A stretch of DNA of 64,000 nt from an uncultured Bacteroidota bacterium (GTDB lineage: Bacteria; Bacteroidota; Bacteroidia; Bacteroidales; SZUA-534): the NCBI GenBank assembly GCA_946414435.1, contig CAMKOM010000011.1, positions 1 to 64,000 of the forward strand, in the 5' to 3' direction. Numbering within the stretch: position 1 is the stretch's first letter; each line of letters starts with the position of its first letter. Below the pieces are notes generated by a model, which had not been told where the DNA came from, made no database searches, and saw only the letters and a list, made by a program, of their open reading frames with translations. This document shows positions 17,073 to 28,538 of this stretch, piece after piece. Position numbers and translations under genes: made by a program.

Positions 17073-17447
17073 ATGCCAACTATACAACAATTAGTAAGAA
17101 AAGGGCGAGTAGAAATGGACAAGAAGAGCAAGGCACCAGCCTTGGATTCGTGCCCACAACGCCGTGGTGTGTGCGTGCGTGTTTACACCACTACACCAAA
17201 GAAACCGAACTCGGCAATGCGTAAAGTTGCCCGTGTTCGTTTAACAAATGGTAAGGAAGTGAACTCTTACATTCCGGGAGAAGGTCACAATTTGCAGGAA
17301 CACTCAATTGTGATGATCCGCGGAGGTCGTGTTAAGGATCTACCAGGTGTTCGTTACCACATTATTCGTGGTGCTTTGGATACATCGGGAGTAGAGGGAC
17401 GCAAACAACGTCGCTCAAAGTATGGTGCTAAAAGACCTAAAAAATAA
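17073..17447 (+). CDS. rpsL: Small ribosomal subunit protein S12
   Basis: S12 sits at the decoding centre of the 30S subunit. The 124-residue protein begins [12 protein letters not shown] and carries [13 protein letters not shown] and [26 protein letters not shown] (shown in part). The lysine in PKKPNSA is the wild-type residue at the classic streptomycin-resistance site. I start at the ATG at 17073, the universal S12 start, not the upstream ATA/ATG-like extension in the ORF track ([12 protein letters not shown]). First gene of the superoperon. Confidence 0.97.
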   Translation: MPTIQQLVRKGRVEMDKKSKAPALDSCPQRRGVCVRVYTTTPKKPNSAMRKVARVRLTNGKEVNSYIPGEGHNLQEHSIVMIRGGRVKDLPGVRYHIIRGALDTSGVEGRKQRRSKYGAKRPKK

Positions 17448-17463
17448 TTTATAATATAGTAAG

Positions 17464-17940
17464 ATGAGAAAAGCAAAACCAAAGAGCAGGATTCTGTTAC
17501 CAGATCCAAAGTTCAATGATGTATTGGTTACCCGTTTTGTCAACAATCTGATGTTGGACGGAAAAAAGAGCACGGCATTCGAGATTTTCTACGATTCGCT
17601 CGATATAGTTGGTGCCAAAATGAAAGACAACGAATTGTCGCCTCTTGACATTTGGAAGAAGGCCCTGCAGAATGTAACCCCGCAAGTCGAGGTTCGCAGC
17701 CGCCGCGTTGGTGGTGCAACATTCCAGATTCCACAAGAAATCCGTGAGACACGCAAAGTGGCTATGAGTATGAAGAATATGATTCTGTTCGCACGCAAAC
17801 GCGCAGGTCGCTCAATGGCCGACAAACTTTCTGCCGAGATTATGGCAGCATTCAACGAAGAGGGTGGCGCATTCAAAAGGAAAGAAGAAATACATCGTAT
17901 GGCAGAGGCCAACAAGGCATTCTCGCACTTCCGCTTTTAA
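17464..17940 (+). CDS. rpsG: Small ribosomal subunit protein S7
   Basis: S7 nucleates assembly of the 30S head and lines the exit site. The 158 residues start [10 protein letters not shown], with the family motifs [28 protein letters not shown] and the C-terminal [15 protein letters not shown]. It lies 16 bases after rpsL and 13 before fusA, in the str order. Confidence 0.97.
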   Translation: MRKAKPKSRILLPDPKFNDVLVTRFVNNLMLDGKKSTAFEIFYDSLDIVGAKMKDNELSPLDIWKKALQNVTPQVEVRSRRVGGATFQIPQEIRETRKVAMSMKNMILFARKRAGRSMADKLSAEIMAAFNEEGGAFKRKEEIHRMAEANKAFSHFRF

Positions 17941-17953
17941 TTAGAAGAAAACA

Positions 17954-20053
17954 ATGGCAAGAGATCTTAGATACACCCGCAATTTCGGCATTATGGCTCA
18001 CATTGATGCCGGAAAAACTACAACTTCAGAGCGTATTCTGTTTTACACAGGTATAACCCACCGCATTGGTGAGGTGCACGACGGCGCCGCAACAATGGAC
18101 TGGATGGAGCAAGAGCAGGAGCGCGGTATTACCATTACATCAGCCGCAACAACTTGCTTCTGGAAATACAATGGCAACGAATACAAGTACAACTTGATTG
18201 ACACTCCGGGACACGTCGACTTCACAGTTGAGGTTGAGCGTTGTCTTCGCGTATTGGACGGCGCAGTTGCCGTTTATTGCGCAGTTGGTGGCGTTGAGCC
18301 CCAGTCGGAGACAGTTTGGCGTCAGGCCAACAAATATCAGGTTCCGCGTATCGCGTTCGTCAATAAGATGGACCGTATCGGTGCCGACTACTTCTCAGTT
18401 GTAAACCAAATTCGCGAGCGTCTGAACGCAAACGCCGTAACAATCCACATTCCAATCGGTTCTGAAGCCGATTTCCGTGGTTTGGTCGACCTTATCGAAA
18501 TGAAAGCCATCGTTTGGATTGACGATGAGAAGATGGGTACTACCTACAAATACATCGACATTCCGGAGGATTTGGTTGAGACCGCCAACGAGTATCGCGC
18601 AAAACTGATTGAGTCAGTTGCCGAACTCGACGACTCTCTGTTGGAGCGTTTCTTCGAAGACCCCGATTCAATTACAGTTGACGAGATTAAGAGCGTAATC
18701 CGCCGTGCCACAATCCAACAAATGATTGTTCCGGTATTGTGCGGTTCAGCATTTAAGAACAAAGGTATCCAACGCTTGTTGGACGCTGTGGCAGCATTCC
18801 TGCCAAGCCCGGTTGACGTTCCTGCCATCATCGGCACAAACCCGGCAACTGAGGCTGAGGAAGACAGAAAAGTTGATGCCAAAGAGCCGTTCTGCGGTCT
18901 GGCATTCAAGATTGCCACCGACCCGTATGTGGGCCGCTTATGCTTCATCCGCGTTTATAGCGGCGTGCTCAACGCAGGCGACACTGTTTTGAATATGCGT
19001 ACAGGCAAGAAAGAGCGTATCTCGCGTCTGTTCCAGATGCATTCGAACCACCAGAACCCGATGGAGAAAATCGAGGCTGGTGATATTTGCGCAGGTATCG
19101 GTTTCAAAGACATCCGTACAGGTGACACATTGTGCGCTGAGAGTGCACCGATTGTACTTGAGAGTATGACCTTCCCGAAACCGGTTATCAGCATCGCCAT
19201 CGAGCCTAAGACTCAAGGCGATATGGAGAAACTTGATGCAGCTTTGATTAAGTTGGCAGAAGAGGACCCAACCTTTACTTTGAAGACCGACCAGGATTCG
19301 GGCCAGATAGTAATCAGCGGTATGGGCGAGTTGCACTTGGACATCCTTATCGACCGTCTGAAACGCGAGTTCAAGGTTGAAGTTAACCAGGGCGCACCCC
19401 AGGTTGCATACAAAGAGGCTATCACAGCCACTGTCGATCACCGCGAGGTATTCAAGAAACAGACTGGTGGTCGTGGTAAGTTCGCCGACATCGTTGTTAA
19501 GGTTTCACCGGCAGAGGAAGGCAAAGAGGGCTTGACATTCATCGATTCTATCAAGGGTGGTCACATCCCTGCAGAATACATTCCTTCAGTAGAGAAAGGT
19601 TTCAAAGAGGCTATGAAGAACGGTCCGTTGGCCGGATTCCCGGTTGACAGCCTTCAGGTTGAGTTGGTCGATGGTTCGTTCCACCCGGTTGACTCTGACC
19701 AGCTGTCGTTCGAAATCGCTGGCCGTCAGGCATTCCGTGAGGCTTGCGCCAAAGCGAAACCAATCCTTCTCGAGCCTATTATGCACGTTGAGGTGGTAAC
19801 ACCTGAGGACTATATGGGCGACGTGATTGGCGACCTTAACAAACGTCGTGGTCAGGTTGAAGGTATGGAGTCGCGTGCATCGGGCGACCGTGTTGTGAAG
19901 GCAAACGTTCCGTTGTCGGAGATGTTCGGCTATGTAACTGTTCTGCGTACAATCACATCGGGCCGCGCCACATCAAGTATGGAGTTCTCGCACTACGCAG
20001 AGACACCGAAAAACGTGGCTACTGAGGTTCTCGAGAAAATGAAAGGGAAATAA
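17954..20053 (+). CDS. fusA: Elongation factor G
   Basis: Translational GTPase that moves tRNA and mRNA through the ribosome. GTP-binding motifs are [10 protein letters not shown] (G1), DTPGH (G3) and NKMD (G4). Domain II starts near [13 protein letters not shown]; domain IV has [12 protein letters not shown], and domain V ends with [12 protein letters not shown]. The length of 699 residues is standard. It is followed by rpsJ with no tuf between, as is usual for Bacteroidota. Confidence 0.97.
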   Translation: MARDLRYTRNFGIMAHIDAGKTTTSERILFYTGITHRIGEVHDGAATMDWMEQEQERGITITSAATTCFWKYNGNEYKYNLIDTPGHVDFTVEVERCLRVLDGAVAVYCAVGGVEPQSETVWRQANKYQVPRIAFVNKMDRIGADYFSVVNQIRERLNANAVTIHIPIGSEADFRGLVDLIEMKAIVWIDDEKMGTTYKYIDIPEDLVETANEYRAKLIESVAELDDSLLERFFEDPDSITVDEIKSVIRRATIQQMIVPVLCGSAFKNKGIQRLLDAVAAFLPSPVDVPAIIGTNPATEAEEDRKVDAKEPFCGLAFKIATDPYVGRLCFIRVYSGVLNAGDTVLNMRTGKKERISRLFQMHSNHQNPMEKIEAGDICAGIGFKDIRTGDTLCAESAPIVLESMTFPKPVISIAIEPKTQGDMEKLDAALIKLAEEDPTFTLKTDQDSGQIVISGMGELHLDILIDRLKREFKVEVNQGAPQVAYKEAITATVDHREVFKKQTGGRGKFADIVVKVSPAEEGKEGLTFIDSIKGGHIPAEYIPSVEKGFKEAMKNGPLAGFPVDSLQVELVDGSFHPVDSDQLSFEIAGRQAFREACAKAKPILLEPIMHVEVVTPEDYMGDVIGDLNKRRGQVEGMESRASGDRVVKANVPLSEMFGYVTVLRTITSGRATSSMEFSHYAETPKNVATEVLEKMKGK

Positions 20054-20076
20054 TTTCTTGTTATACATTAAATAAT

Positions 20077-20382
20077 ATGAGCCAAAAAATTAGAATCAAA
20101 TTGAAATCTTACGATCACAACTTGGTTGACAAGTCGGCCGAGAAGATCGTGAAGACTGTAAAGACTACTGGCGCAGTTGTTAGTGGGCCTATTCCACTCC
20201 CGACTCACCGCCGTGTGTTTACAGTGCTGCGCTCAACTTTCGTGAACAAAAAATCACGCGAACAGTTTGAGCTGTCTTCTTACAAAAGGCTTCTCGACAT
20301 CTACAGCTCAACAGCTAAGACTATCGACGCCTTGATGAAACTTGAACTGCCCAGCGGCGTTGAAGTTGAGATTAAAGTATGA
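20077..20382 (+). CDS. rpsJ: Small ribosomal subunit protein S10
   Basis: S10 is a 30S head protein that also acts as a NusG/NusE partner in transcription antitermination. The 101 residues carry [15 protein letters not shown], the loop motif [17 protein letters not shown] and a C-terminal VEVEIKV. Start of the S10 block, 23 bases after fusA. Confidence 0.97.
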   Translation: MSQKIRIKLKSYDHNLVDKSAEKIVKTVKTTGAVVSGPIPLPTHRRVFTVLRSTFVNKKSREQFELSSYKRLLDIYSSTAKTIDALMKLELPSGVEVEIKV

Positions 20383-20401
20383 CATTTTATAAATTATAAA
20401 A

Positions 20402-21019
20402 ATGGCTGGATTAATAGGTAAAAAAATCGGAATGACATCGATTTTCAGTGCCGAGGGAAAAAACATTCCATGCACTGTTATCGAAGCAGGACCTTGCGTT
20501 GTTACGCAAGTGAAAACCGTTGAGAAAGACGGTTACAGCGCACTTCAATTAGGCTACGAGGACAAGAGTGAAAAGAATTTCACCAAAGCCGAATTGGGAC
20601 ACTTCAAAAAGGCCGGCACCGCACCAAAGGCAAAGGTTGCCGAGTTCTTGGATTTTGAAGGTGATTACAAATTAGGTGACGTGCTCACCGTTGACATCTT
20701 CAACGATGAGGCATGGGTTGACGTGACTGGCATCTCGAAAGGTAAGGGATTCCAAGGCGTTGTTCGCCGCCACAACTTTAACGGCGTTAATGATGCTACT
20801 CACGGTCAGCACAACCGCGGAAGACACCCCGGTTCACTGGGTGCATCATCTTACCCGTCGCGCGTTATGCCGGGTATGCGTATGGCAGGCCGTATGGGCT
20901 GCGACCAAGTCAAAGTTTTGAGCTTGCGCATCGTGAAAGTTCTTCCGGAGAACAACCTGATTTTAGTTAAGGGATCAGTACCAGGTCACAAAGGTTCATA
21001 CTTAATAATTGAGAAATAA
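20402..21019 (+). CDS. rplC: Large ribosomal subunit protein L3
   Basis: L3 is an early 50S assembly protein close to the peptidyl transferase centre. The protein (205 residues) starts [15 protein letters not shown] and contains [26 protein letters not shown] and [11 protein letters not shown]. The glutamine in HGQHN matches the position methylated by PrmB in other bacteria. The stop overlaps the rplD start by one base (TAATG). Confidence 0.97.
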   Translation: MAGLIGKKIGMTSIFSAEGKNIPCTVIEAGPCVVTQVKTVEKDGYSALQLGYEDKSEKNFTKAELGHFKKAGTAPKAKVAEFLDFEGDYKLGDVLTVDIFNDEAWVDVTGISKGKGFQGVVRRHNFNGVNDATHGQHNRGRHPGSLGASSYPSRVMPGMRMAGRMGCDQVKVLSLRIVKVLPENNLILVKGSVPGHKGSYLIIEK

Positions 21020-21645
21020 TGGAATTGAAAGTTTTAAATCAAGAAGGAAAAGAGACTGGCAAGAACGTCAATTTGAATGATTCCATCTATGGTATTGAAC
21101 CAAACGATCACGCAATCTATCTTGACGTAAAGCAGTATTTGGCAAACCAACGCCAAGGCACACATAAATCGAAGCAACGTAACGAAGTTTCGGGCAGCAC
21201 CCGCAAGCTGAAAAAGCAGAAGGGTACTGGCGGAGCACGTTGCGGCAGCATCAAGGCGCCAGTTTTCGTAGGCGGTGGCCGTGTATTCGGTCCGGAGCCG
21301 CGCGACTACTCGTTCAAACTGAACAAGAAAGTTAAACAATTGGCCCGTAAGTCGGCATTGTCGTACAAGGCAAAAGCAAACGAGATTATCGTTGTCGACA
21401 ACGTCGCAATCAACGAGCCGAAGACAAAGGCATACGTTGCTCTGCTTGACAACTTGAAAATCAACGGCAAAAAATCGTTGCTGGTGTTAAGCGATAGCAA
21501 TAAAAACATATATTTGTCGGCTCGAAATCTGGAAGGCGTTGAAGTTACAACCGCCGACCTTTTGAACACTTATCAAATAATGAATGCCACATCACTCGTG
21601 TTTACTGAGGCCTCATTGGAGATAATTGATAACTTATTAGGATAG
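21019..21645 (+). CDS. rplD: Large ribosomal subunit protein L4
   Basis: L4 extends into the peptide exit tunnel and in some bacteria represses its own operon. The 208 residues include the tunnel-loop region [19 protein letters not shown] and [15 protein letters not shown]. It shares one base with the end of rplC, suggesting translational coupling. Confidence 0.97.
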   Translation: MELKVLNQEGKETGKNVNLNDSIYGIEPNDHAIYLDVKQYLANQRQGTHKSKQRNEVSGSTRKLKKQKGTGGARCGSIKAPVFVGGGRVFGPEPRDYSFKLNKKVKQLARKSALSYKAKANEIIVVDNVAINEPKTKAYVALLDNLKINGKKSLLVLSDSNKNIYLSARNLEGVEVTTADLLNTYQIMNATSLVFTEASLEIIDNLLG

Positions 21646-21658
21646 AGGAGGATAAGCT

Positions 21659-21949
21659 ATGAGTATTATTATTAAGCCGATAATAACCGAGAAGATGACG
21701 GCTCAGGCTGAGAAGCTGAACCGCTATGGTTTCATCGTTGATAAGAGAGCAGACAAACTGCAAATCCGCAAGGAAGTTGAGGATTTGTACGGCGTTAAAG
21801 TCGATTCTGTGAACACAATCCGCTACGCTGGCAAGCGCAAATCGCGCTACACCAAGGCAGGTTTTGTTGAGGGTCGCACCAACGCTTACAAAAAAGCCAT
21901 TGTAACTCTGAAAGAGGGACAGGCAATTGATTTTTATAGCAATATTTAG
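21659..21949 (+). CDS. rplW: Large ribosomal subunit protein L23
   Basis: L23 lies at the tunnel exit and docks trigger factor and SRP. The 96 residues start MSIIIKPIITEKMT, with VEDLYGVKVDSVNTIRYAGK and the basic linker KRKSRYTKAG. It sits 13 bases after rplD, the standard order. Confidence 0.96.
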   Translation: MSIIIKPIITEKMTAQAEKLNRYGFIVDKRADKLQIRKEVEDLYGVKVDSVNTIRYAGKRKSRYTKAGFVEGRTNAYKKAIVTLKEGQAIDFYSNI

Positions 21950-21967
21950 TATTTATAAAAATAGATA

Positions 21968-22798
21968 ATGGCCGCGAAAAAACTAAAACCCGTTACAGCG
22001 GGTATGCGAGGCAAGGTGGTTAGCAACTTTGAGACAGTAACCACCACGACACCTGAAAAATCATTGTTGAGTCCATTAAGGAAGTCCGGAGGTCGTAACA
22101 ACGACGGACGTCTAACAATGAGATATATAGGTGGTGGACACAAACAACGCTATCGTATTGTCGACTTCAAACGCGACAAGGATGGCATTCCTGGAACAGT
22201 TAAATCGATCGAGTACGATCCAAATCGTAGCGCTCGCATCGCTTTAGTTGTTTACGCCGATGGTGAGAAACGGTACATTCTGGCACCAAACGGTTTGACC
22301 GTTGGTCAGGTAGTAATGTCGGGCAAGGGTGTTGCACCCGAGGTCGGCAATGCTCTGTACCTTTCAGAGATTCCACTCGGTACTATCATTCACAACATTG
22401 AGTTACGCCCCAACGCAGGAGGTAGCATGGCACGCAGCGCCGGAACGTTTGCGCAGCTTACATCACGCGAAGGGAAGTACGCAATTGTGAAATTGCCTTC
22501 GGGAGAAATCCGTATGGTATTGGTAACATGCAAAGCAACTATTGGAGTTGTCGGCAATTCAGATCATGCTTTGGAGGTGTCAGGCAAGGCCGGACGTTCG
22601 CGCTGGTTGGGCCGCAGACCACGCAACCGTGGTGTTGTTATGAACCCAGTCGATCACCCGATGGGTGGTGGCGAAGGACGTGCTTCAGGCGGACACCCGC
22701 GTTCAAGGAATGGTATGCCAGCTAAGGGATACAAGACTCGCCGTCCGAAGAAGCAGTCTAATAAGTTGATTGTTGAACGTAGAAAAAGTAAAGCATAA
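21968..22798 (+). CDS. rplB: Large ribosomal subunit protein L2
   Basis: L2 is needed for subunit joining and peptidyl transfer. The 276 residues carry [27 protein letters not shown], the internal [14 protein letters not shown] and the highly conserved C-terminal [17 protein letters not shown]. The histidine in GGHP, near the catalytic centre, is kept. Confidence 0.97.
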   Translation: MAAKKLKPVTAGMRGKVVSNFETVTTTTPEKSLLSPLRKSGGRNNDGRLTMRYIGGGHKQRYRIVDFKRDKDGIPGTVKSIEYDPNRSARIALVVYADGEKRYILAPNGLTVGQVVMSGKGVAPEVGNALYLSEIPLGTIIHNIELRPNAGGSMARSAGTFAQLTSREGKYAIVKLPSGEIRMVLVTCKATIGVVGNSDHALEVSGKAGRSRWLGRRPRNRGVVMNPVDHPMGGGEGRASGGHPRSRNGMPAKGYKTRRPKKQSNKLIVERRKSKA

Positions 22799-22804
22799 TA
22801 GATT

Positions 22805-23071
22805 ATGAGTCGTTCGTTAAAAAAAGGGCCGTACATTCATTACAAGTTGGACGCGAAAGTGACAGCTATGAATGAGTCAGGCAAGAAAGACGTTATCAAA
22901 ACCTGGTCGAGGGCTTCAATGATTTCTCCAGACTTTGTTGGGCATACCTTTGCTGTTCATAATGGAAACCGCTTTATACCAGTTTATGTGACTGAGAATA
23001 TGGTAGGCCACAAACTCGGTGAATTTGCCCCAACCCGTCAGTTCAGAGGTCACGGAGGAAAGAAAAAATAA
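22805..23071 (+). CDS. rpsS: Small ribosomal subunit protein S19
   Basis: S19 is a 30S head protein paired with S13. The 88 residues begin [15 protein letters not shown] and include [22 protein letters not shown] and [17 protein letters not shown]. It lies 6 bases after rplB. Confidence 0.97.
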   Translation: MSRSLKKGPYIHYKLDAKVTAMNESGKKDVIKTWSRASMISPDFVGHTFAVHNGNRFIPVYVTENMVGHKLGEFAPTRQFRGHGGKKK

Positions 23072-23091
23072 TAATGTAAATCGGAACTAAC

Positions 23092-23508
23092 ATGGGTGCA
23101 AGAAAAAGAAATATGGCCAATCAAATCAAAGAGGAGAAGAAGAGCGTCAGCTTCGCAAAGCTGAACGACTGCCCCACATCTCCCCGCAAAATGCGTTTGA
23201 TTGCAGATATGGTTCGTGGCGTAGAAGTCAACAAGGCTTTGAGCTTGCTACGCTTTTGTCCTAAAGAAGCTTCTGTAAGAGTTGAGAAACTGTTATTGTC
23301 AGCTATCGCAAACTGGCAGCAAAAGAACGAAGGTTCGAGAATCGAGGAAGCGAATCTCTACGTGAAAGAGATTTCAGTGGATTCGGGTCGTCAATTGAAG
23401 AGACTTCGTCCTGCTCCGCAGGGTCGTGGATACCGCATCAGAAAGCGTTCAAACCACGTTACAGTTGTTGTTGATAGCAAGAGTCAAACTAACGAAAAAA
23501 GTGAATAA
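23092..23508 (+). CDS. rplV: Large ribosomal subunit protein L22
   Basis: L22 spans the 50S and its hairpin reaches the exit tunnel. The 138 residues show [19 protein letters not shown] and the tunnel hairpin [21 protein letters not shown] keep the first ATG (MGARKR) because other Bacteroidota L22 proteins begin MGARK. The coding end abuts the rpsC start with no gap. Confidence 0.96.
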   Translation: MGARKRNMANQIKEEKKSVSFAKLNDCPTSPRKMRLIADMVRGVEVNKALSLLRFCPKEASVRVEKLLLSAIANWQQKNEGSRIEEANLYVKEISVDSGRQLKRLRPAPQGRGYRIRKRSNHVTVVVDSKSQTNEKSE

Positions 23509-24204
23509 ATGGGACAGAAATGTAATCCAATAGGAAACAGGTTAGGTGTCATCAAAGGCTGGGATTCAAACTGGTTTGGTGGCAAAAAATACTCGGAGAA
23601 AATTCTCGAGGACAGTAAAATCCGTGAGTATCTCCAAGCTCGTCTGGCAAAGGCAAGCGTATCGAAAATCATCATCGAGCGCACGCTGAAACTCATCACC
23701 ATCACCGTGAACACTGCCCGTCCGGGTATCATCATCGGCAAAGGTGGTCAGGAAGTCGACAAGCTGAAGGAGGAGTTGAAGAAGATAACCAAGAAGGAAG
23801 TGCAAATCAACATCTTTGAAATAAAGAGACCGGAACTTGATGCATTCCTTGTAGGTAGTAACATTGCCCGTCAGCTGGAGGGCCGCGTGTCTTATCGCCG
23901 TGCAGTGAAAATGGGCATAGCATCAACAATGCGTATGGGTGCCGAGGGCATCAAGGTTCAGGTATCGGGACGCCTGGGCGGTGCTGAAATGGCACGGTCG
24001 GAAATCTTCAAAGAGGGTCGCATTCCATTGCACACTCTTCGTGCCGACATCGACTACGCAATGGTTGAGGCATTGACTAAAGTTGGCCTGATTGGCATCA
24101 AGGTTTGGATTTGTAAAGGTGAGGTTTACGGTAAACGCGACCTTTCGCCAAACGTGGGCGCTACACAGCCACAAAAGAAGGGACTTAAAAAACGTCAAAA
24201 GTAA
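23509..24204 (+). CDS. rpsC: Small ribosomal subunit protein S3
   Basis: S3 forms part of the mRNA entry channel. The 231 residues start [15 protein letters not shown]. The KH RNA-binding motif [16 protein letters not shown] is near residue 65, and the C-terminal domain has [12 protein letters not shown] and [14 protein letters not shown] basic tail follows. Confidence 0.97.
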   Translation: MGQKCNPIGNRLGVIKGWDSNWFGGKKYSEKILEDSKIREYLQARLAKASVSKIIIERTLKLITITVNTARPGIIIGKGGQEVDKLKEELKKITKKEVQINIFEIKRPELDAFLVGSNIARQLEGRVSYRRAVKMGIASTMRMGAEGIKVQVSGRLGGAEMARSEIFKEGRIPLHTLRADIDYAMVEALTKVGLIGIKVWICKGEVYGKRDLSPNVGATQPQKKGLKKRQK

Positions 24205-24222
24205 TCTATAAATCAGTTTAAG

Positions 24223-24651
24223 ATGTTACAGCCAAAGAAAACTAAATACAGAAGGGTACAAAAAGGCCGTTCGAAAGGAAACGCACATCGTGGTCACGAT
24301 TTGTCATTCGGCTCTTTTGGTATCAAGGCTCTGGAAGAATGCTGGGTTACTGCAAGACAAATCGAGGCAGCTCGTCAGGCTGTCACTCGTTATATGAAAC
24401 GTGAGGGACAAATTTGGATTAGAATATTTCCTGACAAAGTAGTGACTAAGAAGCCGGCCGATGTACGTATGGGTAAAGGTAAAGGAGACCCTGAGTGCTT
24501 CGCAGCTGTAGTTACCCCAGGACGCATACTTATTGAAGCAGAAGGCGTGCCATTTGAAATCGCAAAGGAAGCTTTGCGTTTGGGCGCGCAGAAATTGCCA
24601 ATCAAGACCAAATTTATTGTTCGTAACGATTTTGTTGAATCTTCAATTTAA
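24223..24651 (+). CDS. rplP: Large ribosomal subunit protein L16
   Basis: L16 organises the A site of the 50S. The 142 residues start [16 protein letters not shown], with [23 protein letters not shown] (shown in part), [21 protein letters not shown] (part) and [16 protein letters not shown]. It lies 18 bases after rpsC. Confidence 0.97.
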   Translation: MLQPKKTKYRRVQKGRSKGNAHRGHDLSFGSFGIKALEECWVTARQIEAARQAVTRYMKREGQIWIRIFPDKVVTKKPADVRMGKGKGDPECFAAVVTPGRILIEAEGVPFEIAKEALRLGAQKLPIKTKFIVRNDFVESSI

Positions 24652-24656
24652 TTGCA

Positions 24657-24857
24657 ATGAAAGCTTCAGAAGTTAGAGAATTGTCGACCTTGGAAATCCA
24701 AGAGCAGATAGAGAACAATAAAAAGGCCTTGACCAAAATGCGTCTGAACCACGCAGTGTCGCCGCTCGACAACACCAACAAGATTGGCGAGACAAAAAAA
24801 GACATTGCCCGGTTGCTGACCGAGTTGAGAGCCAGAGAAATTAACCAAAATAAATAA
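24657..24857 (+). CDS. rpmC: Large ribosomal subunit protein L29
   Basis: L29 is a small helical hairpin protein at the tunnel exit, next to L23. The 66 residues start [18 protein letters not shown], with the central [18 protein letters not shown]-like segment (here [13 protein letters not shown]) and an end rich in [10 protein letters not shown]. It lies 5 bases after rplP. Confidence 0.95.
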   Translation: MKASEVRELSTLEIQEQIENNKKALTKMRLNHAVSPLDNTNKIGETKKDIARLLTELRAREINQNK

Positions 24858-24864
24858 TTGGCAG

Positions 24865-25122
24865 ATGGAAACTAGAAATTTGAGAAAGGAACGTATAGGT
24901 GTTGTGGTCAGCAACAAAATGGAGAAGACCATAACGGTTGCTATCAAACGGAAGGTAAAGCACCCGCTTTACGGAAAATTTGTCAATAAGACTACCAAGT
25001 TGCACGCTCAGGACGAGAAGAATGAGTGTAACATAGGTGATACTGTTAGGATAATGGAAACCAGACCTTTGAGCAAAACAAAGAACTGGCGTTTAGTTGA
25101 AATCATTGAAAAAGCTAAGTAG
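24865..25122 (+). CDS. rpsQ: Small ribosomal subunit protein S17
   Basis: S17 is an early 16S rRNA-binding OB-fold protein. The 85 residues include [40 protein letters not shown] and [20 protein letters not shown]. It lies 7 bases after rpmC. Confidence 0.96.
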   Translation: METRNLRKERIGVVVSNKMEKTITVAIKRKVKHPLYGKFVNKTTKLHAQDEKNECNIGDTVRIMETRPLSKTKNWRLVEIIEKAK

Positions 25123-25124
25123 TC

Positions 25125-25490
25125 ATGATACAGTCTGAGACTAGATTAAGTGTAGCCGACAACAGTGGTGCCAAGACAGTCTTGTGCATCAATGTTCTGG
25201 GTGGGTCGAAAAAACGTTACGCAACAATTGGTGACACCATTGTGGTTGCTGTGAAGACGGCTCTGCCTGGCGGTGATGTGAAAAAAGGCGCAGTCAGCAA
25301 GGCTGTGGTTGTACGTACCACAAAGGAAATCCGCCGCAGCGACGGTTCATACATCCGTTTTGACGACAACGCTTGTGTATTACTCAACAATGCAGGTGAA
25401 ATCAGGGGAACCCGTATTTTCGGTCCTGTAGCCCGCGAATTGCGCGACAGTTACATGAAGATTGTTTCTCTTGCACCAGAAGTTTTATAA
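25125..25490 (+). CDS. rplN: Large ribosomal subunit protein L14
   Basis: L14 contacts the 30S in an intersubunit bridge. The 121 residues begin [17 protein letters not shown], with [20 protein letters not shown] and [20 protein letters not shown]. It follows rpsQ by two bases and opens the spc block. Confidence 0.97.
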   Translation: MIQSETRLSVADNSGAKTVLCINVLGGSKKRYATIGDTIVVAVKTALPGGDVKKGAVSKAVVVRTTKEIRRSDGSYIRFDDNACVLLNNAGEIRGTRIFGPVARELRDSYMKIVSLAPEVL

Positions 25491-25508
25491 TTGTAAAAGG
25501 TAACAAAA

Positions 25509-25832
25509 ATGGCAACGAAATTGCATATCAAAAAAGGAGACACCGTTGTTGTTATCGCTGGTGAGTCTAAAGGACAGAGAGGAAAAGTCCTTAGCGTACA
25601 AGTAGAAAAACAACGTGCTGTCGTTGAGGGAATCAACATGGTGTCGAAACACACCAAGCCCAACGCAAAAAATACCCAAGGCGGTATTGTGAAGCAAGAA
25701 GCACCTGTTCACATTTCGAACCTTATGCTTGTTGAGCCGTCAACCGGCAATCCGACACGCACTGGCCGTAGAAAAGGTGAGAACGGGAAATTAGTTAGAT
25801 ACTCTAAAAAATCTGGAGAGGAGATCAAATAA
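25509..25832 (+). CDS. rplX: Large ribosomal subunit protein L24
   Basis: L24 starts 50S assembly. The 107 residues contain the KOW motif ([20 protein letters not shown]) and [31 protein letters not shown]. The stop overlaps the rplE start by one base. Confidence 0.96.
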   Translation: MATKLHIKKGDTVVVIAGESKGQRGKVLSVQVEKQRAVVEGINMVSKHTKPNAKNTQGGIVKQEAPVHISNLMLVEPSTGNPTRTGRRKGENGKLVRYSKKSGEEIK

Positions 25833-26389
25833 TGGAATACGTACCAGAATTACGCAAGAAGTATAAAGAGGTGATAGTTCCGGCTCTGACAAAAGAGTTC
25901 AACTACACCACACCAATGCAGGTTCCAAGACTTGAAAAGATAGTCATCAACCAAGGTGTAGGCAAAGGCATCGCCGACAAGAAGATTATTGATACCGCTG
26001 CAGAGGAGTTGACAGCCATTACAGGACAGAAAGCAATGAAGACACTGTCTCGTAAGGACATTTCAAACTTCAAGTTGAGAAAGAAAATGCCGATTGGCGT
26101 GAAAGTGACCTTGAGAAAAGACCGTATGTACGAGTTCCTCGAGAGACTGATTGTTGTTGCTTTGCCGCGTATCCGCGACTTTAAAGGTGTCAACAGTAAG
26201 CTCGACGGTAAAGGAAACTACACACTTGGCATCACAGAGCAGATTATATTCCCCGAAATCGACATCGACAAGATTACCACCCTGCTGGGTATGGACATCA
26301 CGTTTGTCACTTCGGCACAGACCGATGAGGAGGGATACGCACTGTTGAGAGAGTTCGGCATTCCATTTAAAAACCTTAAAAAGAATTAG
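25832..26389 (+). CDS. rplE: Large ribosomal subunit protein L5
   Basis: L5 binds 5S rRNA and bridges to the 30S head. The 185 residues include [36 protein letters not shown] and [19 protein letters not shown]. It shares a base with rplX. Confidence 0.97.
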   Translation: MEYVPELRKKYKEVIVPALTKEFNYTTPMQVPRLEKIVINQGVGKGIADKKIIDTAAEELTAITGQKAMKTLSRKDISNFKLRKKMPIGVKVTLRKDRMYEFLERLIVVALPRIRDFKGVNSKLDGKGNYTLGITEQIIFPEIDIDKITTLLGMDITFVTSAQTDEEGYALLREFGIPFKNLKKN

Positions 26390-26392
26390 TCC

Positions 26393-26662
26393 ATGGCAAA
26401 AGAGTCAATGAAAGCCCGCGAAGTAAAAAGGGCTAAATTAGTTCAGAAATATGCTGACAAGCGTGCCAAACTTTTGGCAGAAGGCGACTACATCGCACTT
26501 CAGAAGTTGCCGAAAAACGCATCGCCCGTCCGCATGCACAACAGGTGTTCTCTCACCGGCCGTCCGAAAGGCTATATCCGCCAGTTCGGCATCAGCCGTA
26601 TCCAATTCCGTGAGATGGCACTTAAAGGATTGATTCCGGGTGTTAAAAAAGCAAGTTGGTAA
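26393..26662 (+). CDS. rpsN: Small ribosomal subunit protein S14, zinc-free form
   Basis: S14 sits in the 30S head. The 89-residue form lacks the CxxC...CxxC zinc ribbon found in the short type, keeping only a single cysteine in [20 protein letters not shown]. This is the long, zinc-independent type. It lies 3 bases after rplE. Confidence 0.96.
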   Translation: MAKESMKAREVKRAKLVQKYADKRAKLLAEGDYIALQKLPKNASPVRMHNRCSLTGRPKGYIRQFGISRIQFREMALKGLIPGVKKASW

Positions 26663-26680
26663 CCTTAAAGTTATAAGAAA

Positions 26681-27076
26681 ATGACAGATCCAATAGCAGA
26701 TTTCCTGACCAGAATCAGGAACGCTCAAATGGCAAAAAGCAAAGTTGTAGAGATACCCTCGTCGAATATGAAGAAGAGCATAACCAAGATTCTTTACGAT
26801 AATGGTTATATTCTCAATTACAAGTTCGATGACGAAAAGGACAAAGGTATCATCAAGATTGCTTTGAAGTATAACTTGCAGACTAAAGAGCCGGTTATCA
26901 AGAAATTAGAGAGAATTAGCCGTCCGGGTTTGAGAAAGTACACTAACGTGGAGAACATGCCGCGTGTGCTTAATGGTTTGGGCATTGCCGTGATATCAAC
27001 ATCGCAAGGTGTGATGTCTGACAAAGAAGCTCGCACAAAGAACCTTGGTGGCGAAGTTTTGTGTTACATATATTAA
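26681..27076 (+). CDS. rpsH: Small ribosomal subunit protein S8
   Basis: S8 binds the central domain of 16S rRNA and in some bacteria represses the spc operon. The 131 residues start [16 protein letters not shown], with [22 protein letters not shown] (part) and the family end [21 protein letters not shown] (part). Confidence 0.97.
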   Translation: MTDPIADFLTRIRNAQMAKSKVVEIPSSNMKKSITKILYDNGYILNYKFDDEKDKGIIKIALKYNLQTKEPVIKKLERISRPGLRKYTNVENMPRVLNGLGIAVISTSQGVMSDKEARTKNLGGEVLCYIY

Positions 27077-27086
27077 AGTTTATAAC

Positions 27087-27641
27087 ATGTCACGTATTGG
27101 AAAATTACCTGTAGCTATACCCGCTGGCGTTACCGTCACAGTTGACGGCGACAACGTGGTAGTAGTAAAAGGGCCCAAAGGAACATTGACACAGAAAGTC
27201 AATTCCGACATTAAGGTCATTGTAGAGCCTGGTGTTGTGAAATTGGAGCGTCCGGACGACGAGATCGCTCACAAATCGATGCACGGTTTGTACCGCGCCT
27301 TGATCCACAACATGGTTGTAGGCGTTTCTGAAGGGTTCAAATTAGAGATGGAGTTTGTCGGTGTAGGTTATCGTGCTGAGTCGAACGGACAGATGCTCGA
27401 AATGAGCCTCGGCTATTCACACAGCATAATGTTTGAGCTGCCAGCTGAAATTAAGGTTGACGCTAAAACTGACAAACGTAGTAACCCGATTCTGAAACTT
27501 GAGAGCTGCGACAAACAGCTTATCGGACAGGTTGCCGCTAAGATTCGCTCATTCCGTATGCCGGAGCCGTATAAAGGTAAAGGTATTAAGTTCATTGGCG
27601 AAAATATTCGCAGAAAAGTTGGTAAATCTGCTGGTAAATAA
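27087..27641 (+). CDS. rplF: Large ribosomal subunit protein L6
   Basis: L6 is at the base of the factor-binding stalk. The 184 residues start MSRIGKLPVAIPAGV and include VVKGPKGTLTQ, ALIHNMVVGVSEGF and EPYKGKGIKFIGE. The ORF track begins at 27045 inside rpsH; the ATG at 27087, 10 bases after the rpsH stop, matches the universal L6 start. Confidence 0.97.
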   Translation: MSRIGKLPVAIPAGVTVTVDGDNVVVVKGPKGTLTQKVNSDIKVIVEPGVVKLERPDDEIAHKSMHGLYRALIHNMVVGVSEGFKLEMEFVGVGYRAESNGQMLEMSLGYSHSIMFELPAEIKVDAKTDKRSNPILKLESCDKQLIGQVAAKIRSFRMPEPYKGKGIKFIGENIRRKVGKSAGK

Positions 27642-27658
27642 TCTAAAAATTAGGAATT

Positions 27659-28015
27659 ATGGCATCGTTTAAATTAGAAAGACGCAATAAGATTAAGGCA
27701 AGCATTCGTAAGAATGTGAGTGGCACAGCAGAAAAACCCCGTATGAGTGTTTATCGTAGCAACACCCAGATTTATGTTCAAATTATCGATGACGTTGCAG
27801 GCAAGACACTTGCTGCGGCATCATCGAAAGTAAAGAGCATTGCTGACGTGAAAGGAACAAAAACACAGAAAGCGGAGAAAGTAGGCGAGGAGATTGCTAA
27901 AATTGCTTTAGAGAAAGGAATCAGCCAGGTCGTATTTGACAGAAATGGCTTTTTGTATCATGGTAGAGTGAAAGCCTTGGCTGACGCTGCCCGTAAAGGT
28001 GGACTTAAATTTTAG
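27659..28015 (+). CDS. rplR: Large ribosomal subunit protein L18
   Basis: L18 binds 5S rRNA with L5. The 118 residues contain [53 protein letters not shown] and the C-terminal RKGGLKF. Normal length and order. Confidence 0.97.
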   Translation: MASFKLERRNKIKASIRKNVSGTAEKPRMSVYRSNTQIYVQIIDDVAGKTLAAASSKVKSIADVKGTKTQKAEKVGEEIAKIALEKGISQVVFDRNGFLYHGRVKALADAARKGGLKF

Positions 28016-28020
28016 AAGTT

Positions 28021-28533
28021 ATGTCAAACGTTAGAAGAATAAAAACAACAGATCTTGAATTGAAAGATCGTTTGGTTGCTATCAACCGTGTTACCAAGGT
28101 GACCAAGGGCGGCCGCACATTCACTTTCTCGGCAATTGTTGTCGTAGGCAATGAGGATGGTGTTGTTGGCTATGGATTGGGAAAATCCAATGAGGTAACC
28201 ACAGCCATCACCAAAGGAATCGAAGACGCAAAGAAGAACTTGATCAAGGTTCCAGTCATCAATGGTACCATTCCACATGACCAATTGGCAGAGTTCGGTG
28301 GCGCAAAGGTTTATATCTCGCCGGCATCACACGGTACAGGTGTAAAAGCTGGTGGTGCCATGCGTGCAGTGCTTGAAAGCGTAGGCGTGAAAGACTGCCT
28401 TGCTAAATCAAAAGGATCATCAAACCCGCACAACGTAGTAAAGGCTACAATGGAAGCATTGTCGCAGATGCGTGATGCTAAAGATGTAGCTTTTGAACGC
28501 GGAATATCAATGGAAAAAGTATTTAAAGGATAA
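28021..28533 (+). CDS. rpsE: Small ribosomal subunit protein S5
   Basis: S5 helps maintain decoding accuracy and lines the mRNA entry. The 170 residues include [20 protein letters not shown] (the loop linked to spectinomycin resistance in other bacteria), [14 protein letters not shown] and [21 protein letters not shown] (part). Five bases after rplR. Confidence 0.97.
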   Translation: MSNVRRIKTTDLELKDRLVAINRVTKVTKGGRTFTFSAIVVVGNEDGVVGYGLGKSNEVTTAITKGIEDAKKNLIKVPVINGTIPHDQLAEFGGAKVYISPASHGTGVKAGGAMRAVLESVGVKDCLAKSKGSSNPHNVVKATMEALSQMRDAKDVAFERGISMEKVFKG

Positions 28534-28538
28534 TTGTC